From Promethearchaeota archaeon (GTDB lineage Archaea > Asgardarchaeota > Lokiarchaeia > Sigyniarchaeales > SOKP01): a DNA stretch of 64,000 bases. Below the pieces are notes generated by a model. The model had not been told where the DNA came from. It did not search any database and saw only the letters and a list, made by a program, of their open reading frames with translations. The translations under genes and the position numbers were made by a program. Below, in pieces: positions 43,843-53,160 of the stretch. The stretch lies in contig JAHLWP010000007.1 of NCBI GenBank assembly GCA_019057865.1, positions 1 through 64,000 of the forward strand, in the 5' to 3' direction. Each line of letters begins with the position of its first letter. Within the stretch, counting starts at the first letter, position 1.

Positions 43843-44646
43843 ATGAATAAGATTTCTATAGGATGTGCTGGTTGGGATTATAAAGATTGGATCGGCCCAT
43901 TTTATCCTAAGAGCCTTGAGAGACAATATCATTTAGCGTATTATGCTAAATTTTTTAGGATTACTGAAGTCAACTCAACTTTTTATAATCTCCCCTCTAT
44001 AGATACTGTGAATAAATGGAATTCTCGAACTCCTCCAGACTTCCGTTTCATAATTAAAATGTGGCAAAAAATTACACATTACTTAAATGAACCAGAAGTG
44101 GTTTCTAGAATAAATGAATTTTTACTCCATATGGAGCCATTAAAAGCAAAGATAGTAGCATATCTACTACAATTTCCACCATGGTTTGAATACTCAGAGA
44201 AGCATTTGAATCAATTAAAATTTTTAATAAATGAGATACCCTCTACATTTAGCTTAATAATTGAACTACGACATAATTCTTGGTTAAAGTCAGAAATCCT
44301 TTCTGATTTTATTGATGGGACTCAAAAAATTTTGGGAACAACCTATATACCGAGTGTTTCTCCATTTTATATCCCAAATCAAAAATATTATTATATTAGA
44401 CTCATTGGTGACCGGGAGCTAACGGTTTTTAACCGAATTCAGAGAGATCAAGAAGAAACTATAAATCATCTTGACCAAAATATTCGGAAATTAATTACAA
44501 TGCCTAACGTCTATGAAATCTTTATTATTGTCAATAATCACTTCCAAGACAATGCTCCAACTAGTGTTAATATACTAAAAAAAAGACTAGGTTTAGAATT
44601 TCAAGATTTTGACAAACAGAAAAAATTTTTTGACTATTTAAAATAA
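43843..44646 (+). CDS. DUF72 (YecE-like) protein
   Basis: 267 residues. ISIGCAGWDYKDWIGPFYP, YYAKFFRITEVNSTFYNLPS, and PPDFRFIIKMWQKITH are the classic opening of DUF72 TIM-barrel proteins; LIIELRHNSWL, then YYYIRLIGD, and the ending ...IFIIVNNHFQDNAPTSV complete the pattern. The family's biochemical role is not settled. It stands alone. Confidence 0.92.
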   Translation: MNKISIGCAGWDYKDWIGPFYPKSLERQYHLAYYAKFFRITEVNSTFYNLPSIDTVNKWNSRTPPDFRFIIKMWQKITHYLNEPEVVSRINEFLLHMEPLKAKIVAYLLQFPPWFEYSEKHLNQLKFLINEIPSTFSLIIELRHNSWLKSEILSDFIDGTQKILGTTYIPSVSPFYIPNQKYYYIRLIGDRELTVFNRIQRDQEETINHLDQNIRKLITMPNVYEIFIIVNNHFQDNAPTSVNILKKRLGLEFQDFDKQKKFFDYLK

Positions 44647-44875
44647 TATTTTTAAATTACTTACAAGCTCTTTTTCAGACGTTGAATTAACTGATGAAAA
44701 TATTGAAAATGAGGAATTCTAGTGTAGATTATATGAATCCTTAAGCTAAATAAAATAGATTTTTTTATTACTTTTTTATAAATTAAAAATTCCGCATAGA
44801 TTAATAGCTTAATAATTAGTTTTATTAAATCCTAATTCAAAAAGTGTCATACTTAATTGTATAATTGTGTTTAAA

Positions 44876-45391
44876 ATGAGTAATAATACCAATGTTGAGG
44901 AATTATTTCTTGAAAAATTTGAGAAATTATCCTTAAAAGTTGAGCAATTGACAAATGAAATTTCTAAAATGAAAGAGAAATTAGATAAAAACTATAAAGT
45001 TAATAGAGTTTTTGGCCTTAAAACATTAAGAAATTCAACGCAATTAGAATTTGCTAAGGATGTATTTGGAATAGGGAGCCCAACAAAAAGATATCTTTTA
45101 TCAATAAGAGCTATAACTGAAGAATGGAAAGGAAGGAAAAATGACTTTCTGATATCAATAAGACAACAAGAAAAAGAAACTCAAATGGATTTAAAGGCTC
45201 TCGGAATTAGGATTCCGATTAATGATATTAAAAATATCCATCTTTTAACAAAACAGATCATTTCATTATTGTATATTTCATGTGAATTCAGAGGTCTTGC
45301 AGTTAATGATATATTAAGGGAAATTTTGACTCAAGTAAACAATGAAGGATATAATATGGTTCAAGAAATTAAACATAAAATGATCTTTTGA
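44876..45391 (+). CDS. Unknown protein with N-terminal coiled coil
   Basis: 171 residues from the ATG at 44876; a GTG at 44867 would add three residues. Neither has a clear Shine-Dalgarno. Residues 1-40 form a coiled coil (KLSLKVEQLTNEISKMKEKL). The rest is mixed alpha with FAKDVFGIGSPTKRYLLSIR and GIRIPINDIKNIHLLTKQI. No family recognised. Confidence 0.5.
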   Translation: MSNNTNVEELFLEKFEKLSLKVEQLTNEISKMKEKLDKNYKVNRVFGLKTLRNSTQLEFAKDVFGIGSPTKRYLLSIRAITEEWKGRKNDFLISIRQQEKETQMDLKALGIRIPINDIKNIHLLTKQIISLLYISCEFRGLAVNDILREILTQVNNEGYNMVQEIKHKMIF

Positions 45392-45594
45392 TTCTTATGT
45401 AGATCGTGAAACTTTTAATTTTACGAAATTTTACATATAGAAATAATAATTTTATAAAATAAAGATTAACTAATAGAAGTTGTTTAGAAACAGATGTTAT
45501 AGAATATATAAATTATAGTAACAAAATTATAACTGTAAGAATAAAAACTTTAACCTAATTTGATATTAATTAAAATTCAAAAAAGGCTAATTAA

Positions 45595-46539
45595 ATGGAT
45601 GAATTTAAATGTGAAATTTTAATCATTGGTGCTGGACCCGCAGGATTAAGTGCAGGTGTTTATTGTGCTCGAGCAAACAGAGATGTCATTATTCTTGATG
45701 GAAAAGAATTATCTGCTTTAGCCAAAACGAAAGAAATACAAAATTGGTTAGGAGAAATAGATATTAAGGGAAAAAAACTATTAGAAAAGTTTAGGGCTCA
45801 TGCTTTAAGTTATTCTGAAAATCTAAAAATTATGAAAGGTGATGTAATCTCAATGATGCTTGGAATGGGTGTAAACATGATATCAACGCGAACATCTGAT
45901 ATAACTTCGGATGTTGTTATAATCGCAACAGGCAGTGGACATCGAAAAGAAATAATCAAGGGAGAAGGTGCTTTACTTGGATTTGGTGTTTCCTATAGTG
46001 CATTAAATGATGGACCTTTATATAAAGATAAAGTTGTGTTCTTATATGGTTCAGATGAAGAAGTATTCGAAGATGCATTAACTCTACATCAAATGGGAAG
46101 TAATGTACATATAATAACTAATGTAGGAATCGATGAATTACCTGAAAAGGTTTATGAGGTCAAAGAAAGGGGAATTGATGTCATAGAGAATATGGAAATC
46201 ATTGAAGCTGTACCAGATTCGGAAGGCATAATTCAAAAAATTATATGCAGATTTACTAAACCCGAATCAGAAGATTTTGAAGAATTAATAGAATTTGAGT
46301 TAGATTGCTTATTTATATTATCCCATATTGCATCAAATTCTATATTTAAAAAAGCTGGTGTAGAATTAGATGATATGGGAAATATTATAGTAGATGATGG
46401 ACAACAAACAAATCTTAAGGGAGTGTATGCCGCTGGTGATGTTACAGGTGGATTATTTCAAGTGGTTTTTGCCGCAGCAGAAGGTGCACGAGCGGGAATA
46501 AATGCATGCAAATATCTTCGGCAATTAAAGAAGGAATAA
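45595..46539 (+). CDS. Thioredoxin reductase-like flavoprotein lacking the redox CxxC
   Basis: 314 residues. FAD site GAGPAGLSAGVYCARANRD, a degenerate NAD(P) domain (FLYGSDEEVFEDAL in place of GGGNAA) and the closing GVYAAGDVTGGLFQVVFAAAEG are those of the TrxB family. Where TrxB has SYCATCDGP, this protein reads SYSALNDGP, so both redox cysteines are Ser and Asn. It cannot reduce thioredoxin in the normal way and may act as another flavin oxidoreductase or a regulator. It precedes an intact trxB by 351 bases. Confidence 0.85.
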   Translation: MDEFKCEILIIGAGPAGLSAGVYCARANRDVIILDGKELSALAKTKEIQNWLGEIDIKGKKLLEKFRAHALSYSENLKIMKGDVISMMLGMGVNMISTRTSDITSDVVIIATGSGHRKEIIKGEGALLGFGVSYSALNDGPLYKDKVVFLYGSDEEVFEDALTLHQMGSNVHIITNVGIDELPEKVYEVKERGIDVIENMEIIEAVPDSEGIIQKIICRFTKPESEDFEELIEFELDCLFILSHIASNSIFKKAGVELDDMGNIIVDDGQQTNLKGVYAAGDVTGGLFQVVFAAAEGARAGINACKYLRQLKKE

Positions 46540-46890
46540 ACTTGATATTATGTTGACATTACACTCTATTATGTATTATTACGATAATTTCCAAGATTAT
46601 TTTATGGCAAGCATTTCAGACAGCTCAATTAATGTTTATGAGTTTAATAGTTTTAATTTTTCTTATTAATGTTAAAAGCGGGCAATGGAGGGATAGATTT
46701 AGAATTTATCTTTCCATCTTATTTTATGGTAAATTATATTACCTTGATGTTATATCTTAGTAATATCGAATAATATCATATTGAAATTGAATATATTTAA
46801 CCGAAAAAAAAAAATTTAAAAAAAATATAAACCATTATTAAGATTATTATGTGTAAATTTGAATAAAGCTACAAGGTATGGTGACTAAAA
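46540..46890. other. Intergenic region between two TrxB-like genes
   Basis: About 350 AT-rich bases. A 40-codon frame at 46638-46760 (hydrophobic start MSLIVLIFLINV) has no Shine-Dalgarno or recognised product. GGTGA at 46880-46884, six bases before the TTG at 46891, is the ribosome-binding site of trxB. Nothing else was recognised. Confidence 0.45.
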
Positions 46891-47835
46891 TTGTCTGATA
46901 AAAATGAAATAGATCTAGCAATTATTGGTGGTGGACCTGCAGGATTAACAGCGGCAATTTATGGTGGAAGAATGGGTTTAAAGACTGCTCTCTATGAAGG
47001 TAAAGGTTTTGGTGGTTTAGCTGGGACCGCTCCCAAGATTGAAAATTATCCAGGATTTGGTAGTATTAATGGTCTTGAGTTAACGGAAAAAATGAGGGAA
47101 CAAGCTGAAAAATGGGGAACTCCTTTTTATTTTAATGAAGTCTCAGAAATCAATCCGAAGGAAATGACAATAACTACTTATGAAGGAGACACAAAAGCCA
47201 AAGCGATTATAATTGCGACTGGTTCAAAACATCTAACACTTGGATTGCCTAATGAGTTTGAATTAGTAGGTAATGGAATATCTTACTGTGCTACTTGTGA
47301 TGGTCCTATATTTCGAGATCAAGTAGTTGCTACGGTTGGTGGTGGTAATGCCGCTGGTCTAGAAGTAATTTATCTTTCAGGTGTAGCAAGAAAAGTTTAT
47401 CTTATTCATAGACGTCACTGTATGCGAGCAGAAGCATGTATTGCAGATGAGGTCGTGTCATTAAATAATGTTATACCAATGTATAATTGCACTATTGAAG
47501 AAGCTATAACTAAGGATAACAAATTGGGAGCGTTAAAAATCAAAAATCATGAAACTGGCGAAATAACTAAAATAAATGTAAATGCTCTCTTCATTGCAAT
47601 AGGAGTTGAGCCACAGACCGAATTAGCGAAGAAAGCAGGGATAGAACTTGATAAGGATAATTATATTAAAGTCAATAGGAAACAAGAAACTAATATTCCT
47701 GGTATTTATGCAGCAGGAGATGTAACTGGTGGAATAAGACAGGTAGCAACGGCAGTTGGGGAAGCAACAACAGCAGCGATGAATGCGTATCTATTTATTA
47801 AAAAAGGATGGTATGGAGAAGGAGAGAAAAAATAA
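46891..47835 (+). CDS. trxB: Thioredoxin reductase
   Basis: 314 residues from a TTG start with GGTGA six bases upstream. FAD motif GGGPAGLTAAIYGGRMG, redox pair in SYCATCDGP, NAD(P) motif VGGGNAAGLEVIYLSG and C-terminal GIYAAGDVTGGIRQVATAVGEG-type element with GEATTAAMNAY are all intact. The NADPH-binding HRRHCMRAE segment carries the basic residues for the 2'-phosphate. It keeps thioredoxin-like proteins reduced in the cytoplasm. Its upstream neighbour is a paralogue without the cysteines. Confidence 0.95.
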   Translation: MSDKNEIDLAIIGGGPAGLTAAIYGGRMGLKTALYEGKGFGGLAGTAPKIENYPGFGSINGLELTEKMREQAEKWGTPFYFNEVSEINPKEMTITTYEGDTKAKAIIIATGSKHLTLGLPNEFELVGNGISYCATCDGPIFRDQVVATVGGGNAAGLEVIYLSGVARKVYLIHRRHCMRAEACIADEVVSLNNVIPMYNCTIEEAITKDNKLGALKIKNHETGEITKINVNALFIAIGVEPQTELAKKAGIELDKDNYIKVNRKQETNIPGIYAAGDVTGGIRQVATAVGEATTAAMNAYLFIKKGWYGEGEKK

Positions 47836-47935
47836 ACAAAATAAATACCTCTCTGAAATATATCAGACAATTGAAAAAAGAATAATTTAATCTAATTTTT
47901 TAGAATCCTTTTCTACTATTGCTTAAATGATACGC

Positions 47936-47963
47936 AGATATTACTTTATATTATGTAATATCT
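47936..47963. other. 28-bp inverted repeat, candidate dif site or operator
   Basis: AGATATTAC (47936-47944) and GTAATATCT (47955-47963) are perfect inverted copies separated by ten AT bases. The total is 28 bp, the size of known dif sites, and it ends 19 bases before the XerA start codon. It may be the XerA recombination site, an autoregulatory operator, or an mRNA hairpin. Confidence 0.45.
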
Positions 47964-47982
47964 CGATCATATTGTATGTATT

Positions 47983-48906
47983 ATGGTAAATAGCAAATTT
48001 TCAGATTTTACCGAGGATTTTTTAATTTCCAAAGAAGTAGAAGAAGGTTGTGCCTCCTCAACAATTAAAGCTTATAAATATGACCTTGATAAATTTATTA
48101 GTCTTGTAGGAGATCTTGATCTTAATTCTCCTATGCTTAGACAGAGAATAAGGTTATTTTTAAAAAAAATAAAGGATTTGGGGTATACAAAAAAAGGAAT
48201 CGGGAGAAAAATAGCATTATTACGATCATATTTTAAATTTTTAACTCTAAATGAATTTATAGAGAAAAATCCTATGAGTACTATAAAGTCTCCAAAGATA
48301 AAACTCGAAGAAAATCTGCCAAAATTCCTTAATGTTAACGACATTAAGCTGATTTTTAATAAATTAAAAGATAGACAAATTTTTAATTCCAAAAAAAGCC
48401 AACGATATTATTTAATGATAAGATTACTCTATTCTACAATGGCCAGAGTAAGTGAGTTATGTAATATTAAGATAAATGATGTAGATTTTAATAAAGGGTA
48501 TATTAGATTAAGAGGTAAAGGAAACAAAGAAAGAATAGTCCCTGTGGATCAAAAAACATTGGATATTTTTAAAGAATATCTGAAAAATAGAATTTCCTAT
48601 AGTTCTGAAGATTATTTATTAGTAAATACTAGAAACCTAAAATTAAATCCTCGAGTAGTTCAAGTAGATATTAAAACAATAAAAGAGAAATGTGGATTTC
48701 CAGACTCAAAAATTATTACTCCCCATATTTTTAGGCATACTGGAGCAACCCATCTTAGACGTTCAGGAATGGATATTAGTGAACTTCAGGATATTTTAGG
48801 GCATTCAAATCCAAATACTACAAGAATTTATGCTAAAAATGATATCACTAAATTAAAACAATCGTATACGATGATGCATCCCCTAAATAACTCAGAAAAA
48901 TTTTAA
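47983..48906 (+). CDS. xerA: Tyrosine recombinase, XerA-like
   Basis: 307 residues. A SAM-like N-terminal DNA-binding domain (CASSTIKAYKYDLDKF) is followed by the catalytic domain with Arg155 (ARVSELC), Lys179 (RGKGNKERIVPV), HIFRH at 248-252 (His248, Arg251), His274 (LGHSN) and nucleophile Tyr283 (TRIYAK). All catalytic residues are intact. Length and lack of extra domains fit chromosomal XerA that resolves dimers at dif rather than a virus integrase. Its neighbours are trxB and, 122 bases downstream, the Orc1/Cdc6 gene, so replication and segregation functions lie together here. Confidence 0.9.
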   Translation: MVNSKFSDFTEDFLISKEVEEGCASSTIKAYKYDLDKFISLVGDLDLNSPMLRQRIRLFLKKIKDLGYTKKGIGRKIALLRSYFKFLTLNEFIEKNPMSTIKSPKIKLEENLPKFLNVNDIKLIFNKLKDRQIFNSKKSQRYYLMIRLLYSTMARVSELCNIKINDVDFNKGYIRLRGKGNKERIVPVDQKTLDIFKEYLKNRISYSSEDYLLVNTRNLKLNPRVVQVDIKTIKEKCGFPDSKIITPHIFRHTGATHLRRSGMDISELQDILGHSNPNTTRIYAKNDITKLKQSYTMMHPLNNSEKF

Positions 48907-49028
48907 GAAGCTAATCTTTTTAAATTATTTGATTCTTATCAAAATTTAATAGGCATAAGAAATTTTAAACTTAAATCGTTTTATTAATACATATACATCA
49001 AAATAAAATTTGATAAACTGGAGTTATC

Positions 49029-50222
49029 ATGGATGAGGATGAGTTCAGGAAACAATTCATGAAGAGATCTGTATTTAAGCAAGCTAGCTCTCTTGATCAA
49101 AGCTACGTGCCAGAAAAATTACATTGCCGGGATGAGGCTATAAAAACCTTAATTTACAATTTTAGGAGGATTACAGAAGAAAGTGATCAACCTTCAATTA
49201 ATATCTTATTAATTGGAAAAGGAGGAGTAGGAAAGACAGTTACTGCGAAATATTTTGGAAGGAATTTCAAAAGTATCGCATTAGAACGAGATGTTAATTT
49301 GTTTCTTGAATATTACAATTGCATTAATTTCAATTCAAAAAGTAAAATTATACGAGAATTATTGTCAAAATACACCCACGGAAGCGGCAGAGGCTTTAGC
49401 GATGATGAGGCAATAAAATTAATACTTTCTCAACTAATAAGAGAAAAGGGTTATATGCTACTAATTATCGACGAAGTTTTTCGTTTAAAACCAGAGGATA
49501 TTTTAGCTTTTCTTGACATTGCCGAAACTTTTGGTCATCAAAATGCAAAATTATCATTAATAATAATTTCAAGAACTCATGATTGGATGACAGTTGAAAC
49601 TGAAAGAATTTTAAGCAGATTAAATCAAAAAATTGAACTTAAACCCTATAATTATGATGAAGCTAAGCAGATTTTAGATTATAGAAGTGAACTTGCTTTG
49701 AAGGAAAATATAATTAATGACGATCTTCTAGAAATGATTGCTGAAATAGTATCAGAACATCAAAATATGCGTCACGGTATTGAAATATTAAGGAAAAGCG
49801 GGTTATATTGTGATAAAGAGGGATTAGAACATTTCACTCCTGAGATAGTGAGAGAAGCATCCAATGAAGTGTATCCTACATTTAGAGGAGATGTTATTGA
49901 TCTACTAAAAGATCAAGAACTTTTAGCTTTATATGGAATAGTGAGAGCTTTGAAAAATACTGATGAACCATGTACATTGGTTGATGAAGCTTACGAGGAA
50001 TATCAAGTAATATGTGAAAACTATTCCATTGAACCTCATGTTAAAATGAGTTTTAGGAAATATGTTCGTCACCTTGATGAGCTAAAAATAATTACTTCCA
50101 AAACAGTAAGGATAGAAGAAGCTCAGAGAGGCAGACATAAAGAAATTGGATTATTGGATATACCCGCTGTGAAATTATCTGAATTATTAGAAGGTCTTTT
50201 TGAGAGAAAATTTTTGAATTAA
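49029..50222 (+). CDS. Orc1/Cdc6 replication initiator
   Basis: 397 residues with GGAG five bases before the ATG. AAA+ domain: Walker A GKGGVGKT, Walker B LLIIDEVF (usually LDE in this family), sensor 1 in LIIISRTHDW and Arg-rich ILSRLNQKIELKPY; IVSEHQNMRHGIEILRKSG is the sensor 2/lid. The C-terminal 100 residues form the winged helix (YEEYQVICENYSIEP..., RGRHKEIGLLDIP). The protein binds origin repeats and loads the MCM helicase. Archaeal origins often adjoin this gene; the 122-base gap upstream has imperfect inverted repeats around TATCAAA/TTTGATA but no clear ORB element. Confidence 0.9.
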   Translation: MDEDEFRKQFMKRSVFKQASSLDQSYVPEKLHCRDEAIKTLIYNFRRITEESDQPSINILLIGKGGVGKTVTAKYFGRNFKSIALERDVNLFLEYYNCINFNSKSKIIRELLSKYTHGSGRGFSDDEAIKLILSQLIREKGYMLLIIDEVFRLKPEDILAFLDIAETFGHQNAKLSLIIISRTHDWMTVETERILSRLNQKIELKPYNYDEAKQILDYRSELALKENIINDDLLEMIAEIVSEHQNMRHGIEILRKSGLYCDKEGLEHFTPEIVREASNEVYPTFRGDVIDLLKDQELLALYGIVRALKNTDEPCTLVDEAYEEYQVICENYSIEPHVKMSFRKYVRHLDELKIITSKTVRIEEAQRGRHKEIGLLDIPAVKLSELLEGLFERKFLN

Positions 50223-50327
50223 TACTAATTATGTTCTAAATTGTTTATTACTCTTTGATTTTATTAATAATTCTATGTTTGAATTTAACTTAGATAATTT
50301 TATGGATTATATCTCAAACTTTAATTT

Positions 50328-50558
50328 TTAAAATCCTTCTTTCTCAGATTTGGATTTACTATACCACTCCAACCATTCTTTGCGACGATTTTTTCTTTGT
50401 TGCGATTCATCGGCCTCTATAAAATTCTCACTTCTTATTTTCTTCCAATAATTATCTAACTCAAACCGAGATAAGGATAATCCACATGATTGACAAACCA
50501 TTGCTTTGGTATTTGGAATGTACTTCATCTTTCCTCCACATTCTGGACAGCGACTCAT
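50328..50558 (-). CDS. Small zinc-ribbon protein
   Basis: 76 residues. RCPECGGKMKYIPNTKAMVCQSCGLSL is a four-cysteine zinc ribbon of the TFIIB/RPB9 type, followed by a charged helix (FELDNYWKKIRSENF, then RKNRRKEWLEWYSKSK). Such proteins bind nucleic acids or partner proteins in archaeal transcription or translation; no closer assignment is possible. Convergent with orc1/cdc6. Confidence 0.7.
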   Translation of the reverse strand: MSRCPECGGKMKYIPNTKAMVCQSCGLSLSRFELDNYWKKIRSENFIEADESQQRKNRRKEWLEWYSKSKSEKEGF

Positions 50559-50691
50559 AATTTTTCTACTTTTTTTTTAAATTATTTTTTCTCTCAAGTT
50601 AATTAATAGAGTTAAATAATGTTAAAATATTTTTTTGTCTTAAATTATAAATTTTATATATTACAACTAAATAAGTAGAAATTTTTATTAA

Positions 50692-51933
50692 GTGAAAAAT
50701 TTGAAATCAGATGTGTTTTATTTTACAGCCCGGACTCAAAGTCATGAAGAAAGCATGAGTAAGGTTAAAGGACCATTAGCATTAGAAAAACTTGGAATTA
50801 AGCAAAAAATTAAAAATGGAGATAAAATCGTTATTAAAACTCACTTTGGGGCACTTGACAACACGCGATATCTTCGTCCAAGTTACATTAGATTTTTATG
50901 TGATTATATAAAAGAGTTGGGTGGAATTCCTGCTGTAGCAGAATCATGCGGATGGGGATTACCCGAAAGCATCTCAGGAATTCATACAGAATATAGCGGT
51001 CGTGCAAATGAGAAAGAATACCTAAATGTGGCATTACAACATGGATTTACGGAAGAAACGATGGGTGCTCCAATATTAATGCTTGATGGTCCCATGGGAA
51101 TAGATTATGAACTTCAAAAGATTAATGGAAAACGATTTAAAGAGGTATTAGTAGCAGGACGTTTGAGAGAATTTGACTATATGGTTATGGCTACTCACTT
51201 TAAAGGACATCCCGGTGCAGGCTTCGGAGGTACTTTGAAGAACTTAGGTATAGGGTCTGTCGCCAAGGGTCAAAAAATCCGAGCTCATCTTGGTACAACC
51301 TTTGATTATGATTTAAGTAAATGTGTTAAAGACTGTGATAAATGTATAAAAGTTTGTCCTACTGGTGCTTTAAGTAAAGGACCAGATAAAATTCTTAAGA
51401 AGGATTGGAATAAATGTCGTTATTGTTATATGTGTAGATCAATATGTGATAAAGGTGTGATTAGTGCTGGATCATCTACAAGAGAGGATTTTATTACTAG
51501 ATTCATTGACAATGCCAAGGGAGTAGTGGATTATTTCGGAAAAGATAAAATATTCTATGTTAATTATGCTATAGATATAACGTATCAGTGTGATTGTTCA
51601 GGAGGGTCAGATGTCCCATTTGTTCCAGACATAGGGATTTTAGCTTCTTTGGATCCTGTTGCTTTGGACCAAGCAACGGCGGATTTAATTCATAAATCTT
51701 CAATTAGTCCTCAATCAGTTCTTTCTGATGTAAAAAATATTCCAACACAAGGACCTTTTGAGTGGCTTTCATACCTCCCTCGTTTTGATCCAGAATCAGG
51801 CGAATTTGACTTTAATCAAGATGGAAAAGAATCAAAACATTGGGAATTGCAACTAAAATTAGCTGAGGAAATTGACCTAGGTAATAGAAATTACAATTTA
51901 ATTAAAGTTAATATAGAAAAAAAAGAAAAGTAA
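50692..51933 (+). CDS. DUF362 Fe-S centre protein
   Basis: 413 residues from a GTG start. The DUF362 domain shows KIVIKTHFGALDNTRYLRP, LGGIPAVAESCGWG and ATHFKGHPGAGFGGTLKNLG. Two ferredoxin clusters sit inside: CVKDCDKCIKVCPTGAL and CRYCYMCRSICDKGVI. DCSGGSDVPFVPDIGILASLDPVALDQA closes the domain. Widespread in anaerobes; role probably in electron transfer or Fe-S enzyme maturation, not settled. Confidence 0.88.
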   Translation: MKNLKSDVFYFTARTQSHEESMSKVKGPLALEKLGIKQKIKNGDKIVIKTHFGALDNTRYLRPSYIRFLCDYIKELGGIPAVAESCGWGLPESISGIHTEYSGRANEKEYLNVALQHGFTEETMGAPILMLDGPMGIDYELQKINGKRFKEVLVAGRLREFDYMVMATHFKGHPGAGFGGTLKNLGIGSVAKGQKIRAHLGTTFDYDLSKCVKDCDKCIKVCPTGALSKGPDKILKKDWNKCRYCYMCRSICDKGVISAGSSTREDFITRFIDNAKGVVDYFGKDKIFYVNYAIDITYQCDCSGGSDVPFVPDIGILASLDPVALDQATADLIHKSSISPQSVLSDVKNIPTQGPFEWLSYLPRFDPESGEFDFNQDGKESKHWELQLKLAEEIDLGNRNYNLIKVNIEKKEK

Positions 51934-51934
51934 T

Positions 51935-52402
51935 TTAAAGAAAAGCATTCCACGTGGAGAGGATATCATCTTTTCCAACTTCGAATTTCTTTTCAAATTT
52001 ATTAAAGTTAAGATGAGCAACCATTCCATCATCCCATATAGCATTGATATCTTTGGCAATTGCTCTTACATGATCTTCATTATTAGTATAAATATCTATT
52101 TTGTCAACATGATTATCTTCACTACGAAAATTTCTCCCAGATGTTTTATCAGCTACTTCGACGTAAATATTTATTCCAGGTGCTATATAATAATAGCCGC
52201 TACTTCTACCACTACCACTAAAAGATTCATCCATTTTGCTTGAAGGATCAATACTAGTCATCCAATTTTCTAATTCATATGCAATATCTGGTTTTATTTT
52301 TGAAAATTTCCATTTAATTTCTCTTGGTTGCGCATAAAAAGTATATTTTGGCAGATCAGTTAACCCTAATTTCTTAGCTTCTTTTTGAAGTTTTTTTCCC
52401 AT
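51935..52402 (-). CDS. Conserved unknown protein, paralogue A
   Basis: 155 residues from the ATG at 52402, chosen because GGGTGA lies five bases before it; an overlapping GTG at 52411 belongs to that ribosome-binding site. Landmarks shared with the next gene: LPKYTFYAQP, FSKIKPDIAYELENW, TSIDPS.KMD, DIYTNNEDHVRAIAKDINAI, WDDGM.AHLNF and STWNAFL. The middle has a Gly/Ser-rich insertion (FSGSGRSSGYYYIAPG). No family recognised; predicted soluble and cytoplasmic. Confidence 0.6.
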   Translation of the reverse strand: MGKKLQKEAKKLGLTDLPKYTFYAQPREIKWKFSKIKPDIAYELENWMTSIDPSSKMDESFSGSGRSSGYYYIAPGINIYVEVADKTSGRNFRSEDNHVDKIDIYTNNEDHVRAIAKDINAIWDDGMVAHLNFNKFEKKFEVGKDDILSTWNAFL

Positions 52403-52539
52403 AGTTTTCACCCATTTAATTTATTTTTTAGTTAATTGGTGATTAATAATAAGTTATATGGAAATTTAAATCTCTTTTCATAAAAATTTAAAATACTAAA
52501 GAAGAAACTTGATTAAATTTAATATAAAAAAAAAATAAT

Positions 52540-53007
52540 TTAAAGAAAAGTATTCCAAGTGGACATGGCATCTTCTTTTCCAACTTTGAACTTCTTTTCA
52601 AGTTTTTCAAAGTTAAGATGAGGTATCATTCCATCATCCCATATAGCATTAATGTCTTTGGCAATTGCTCTTACATGCTCTTCGTTATTTGTATAAATAT
52701 CGAATTTGACGACTTGTTTATCTGCGTTATACATAGTAAACCGTGATTTAGCAAACAATCTACTAGTTACTTCGGCGAAGGTATTTATTCCAGGTGCTAG
52801 ATAAAAATATTCAGTAGTTCTACCAGAAGTATCATCCATTTTGGTTGAAGGATCAATACTAGTTATCCAATTTTCTACTACATATGCAATATCTGGTTTT
52901 ACTTTTGAAAATTGCGCTTTAACTTTTTTTGGTTGGCAATAAAATGTATATTTTGGGAGATTCATTAACCCTAATTGCATAGCTTCTTTTTTAGTTCCTT
53001 TTCCCAT
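52540..53007 (-). CDS. Conserved unknown protein, paralogue B
   Basis: 155 residues from the ATG at 53007, again five bases after GGGTGA. Shares LPKYTFYCQP, FSKVKPDIAYVVENW, TSIDPSTKMDD and DIYTNNEEHVRAIAKDINAI with paralogue A; the centre (FAEVTSRLFAKSRFTMYN) differs most. Tandem duplication, 137 bases apart, same direction and the same upstream leader, so both are probably expressed alike. Function unknown. Confidence 0.6.
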   Translation of the reverse strand: MGKGTKKEAMQLGLMNLPKYTFYCQPKKVKAQFSKVKPDIAYVVENWITSIDPSTKMDDTSGRTTEYFYLAPGINTFAEVTSRLFAKSRFTMYNADKQVVKFDIYTNNEEHVRAIAKDINAIWDDGMIPHLNFEKLEKKFKVGKEDAMSTWNTFL

Positions 53008-53160
53008 AGTTTTCACCCTTTTTATTTACTTTTTGAATTTGTTTTTCAATTAAAAGGTGATTAATATTAATTTATATAGGCTTATAAATTTCTTTTTATA
53101 TAAATCAAAATATTTAGATTATTTAAGAAATTAAAGTTAAAAAAAAACCAATAAAATTAT

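Noticed and set aside
44676..44722. Short frame ending in EDENIENEEF-like acidic codons after the DUF72 gene
   Set aside because: Looks like a remnant of a coding end, but too short and without any start or neighbour to support a gene.
46638..46760. 40-codon frame with hydrophobic start between the TrxB-like genes
   Set aside because: No ribosome-binding site and no recognisable family; length is within chance for this composition.
48907..49028. Replication origin with ORB repeats before orc1/cdc6
   Set aside because: Only imperfect AT-rich inverted pairs were found; no GC-rich ORB core, so no origin feature was listed.
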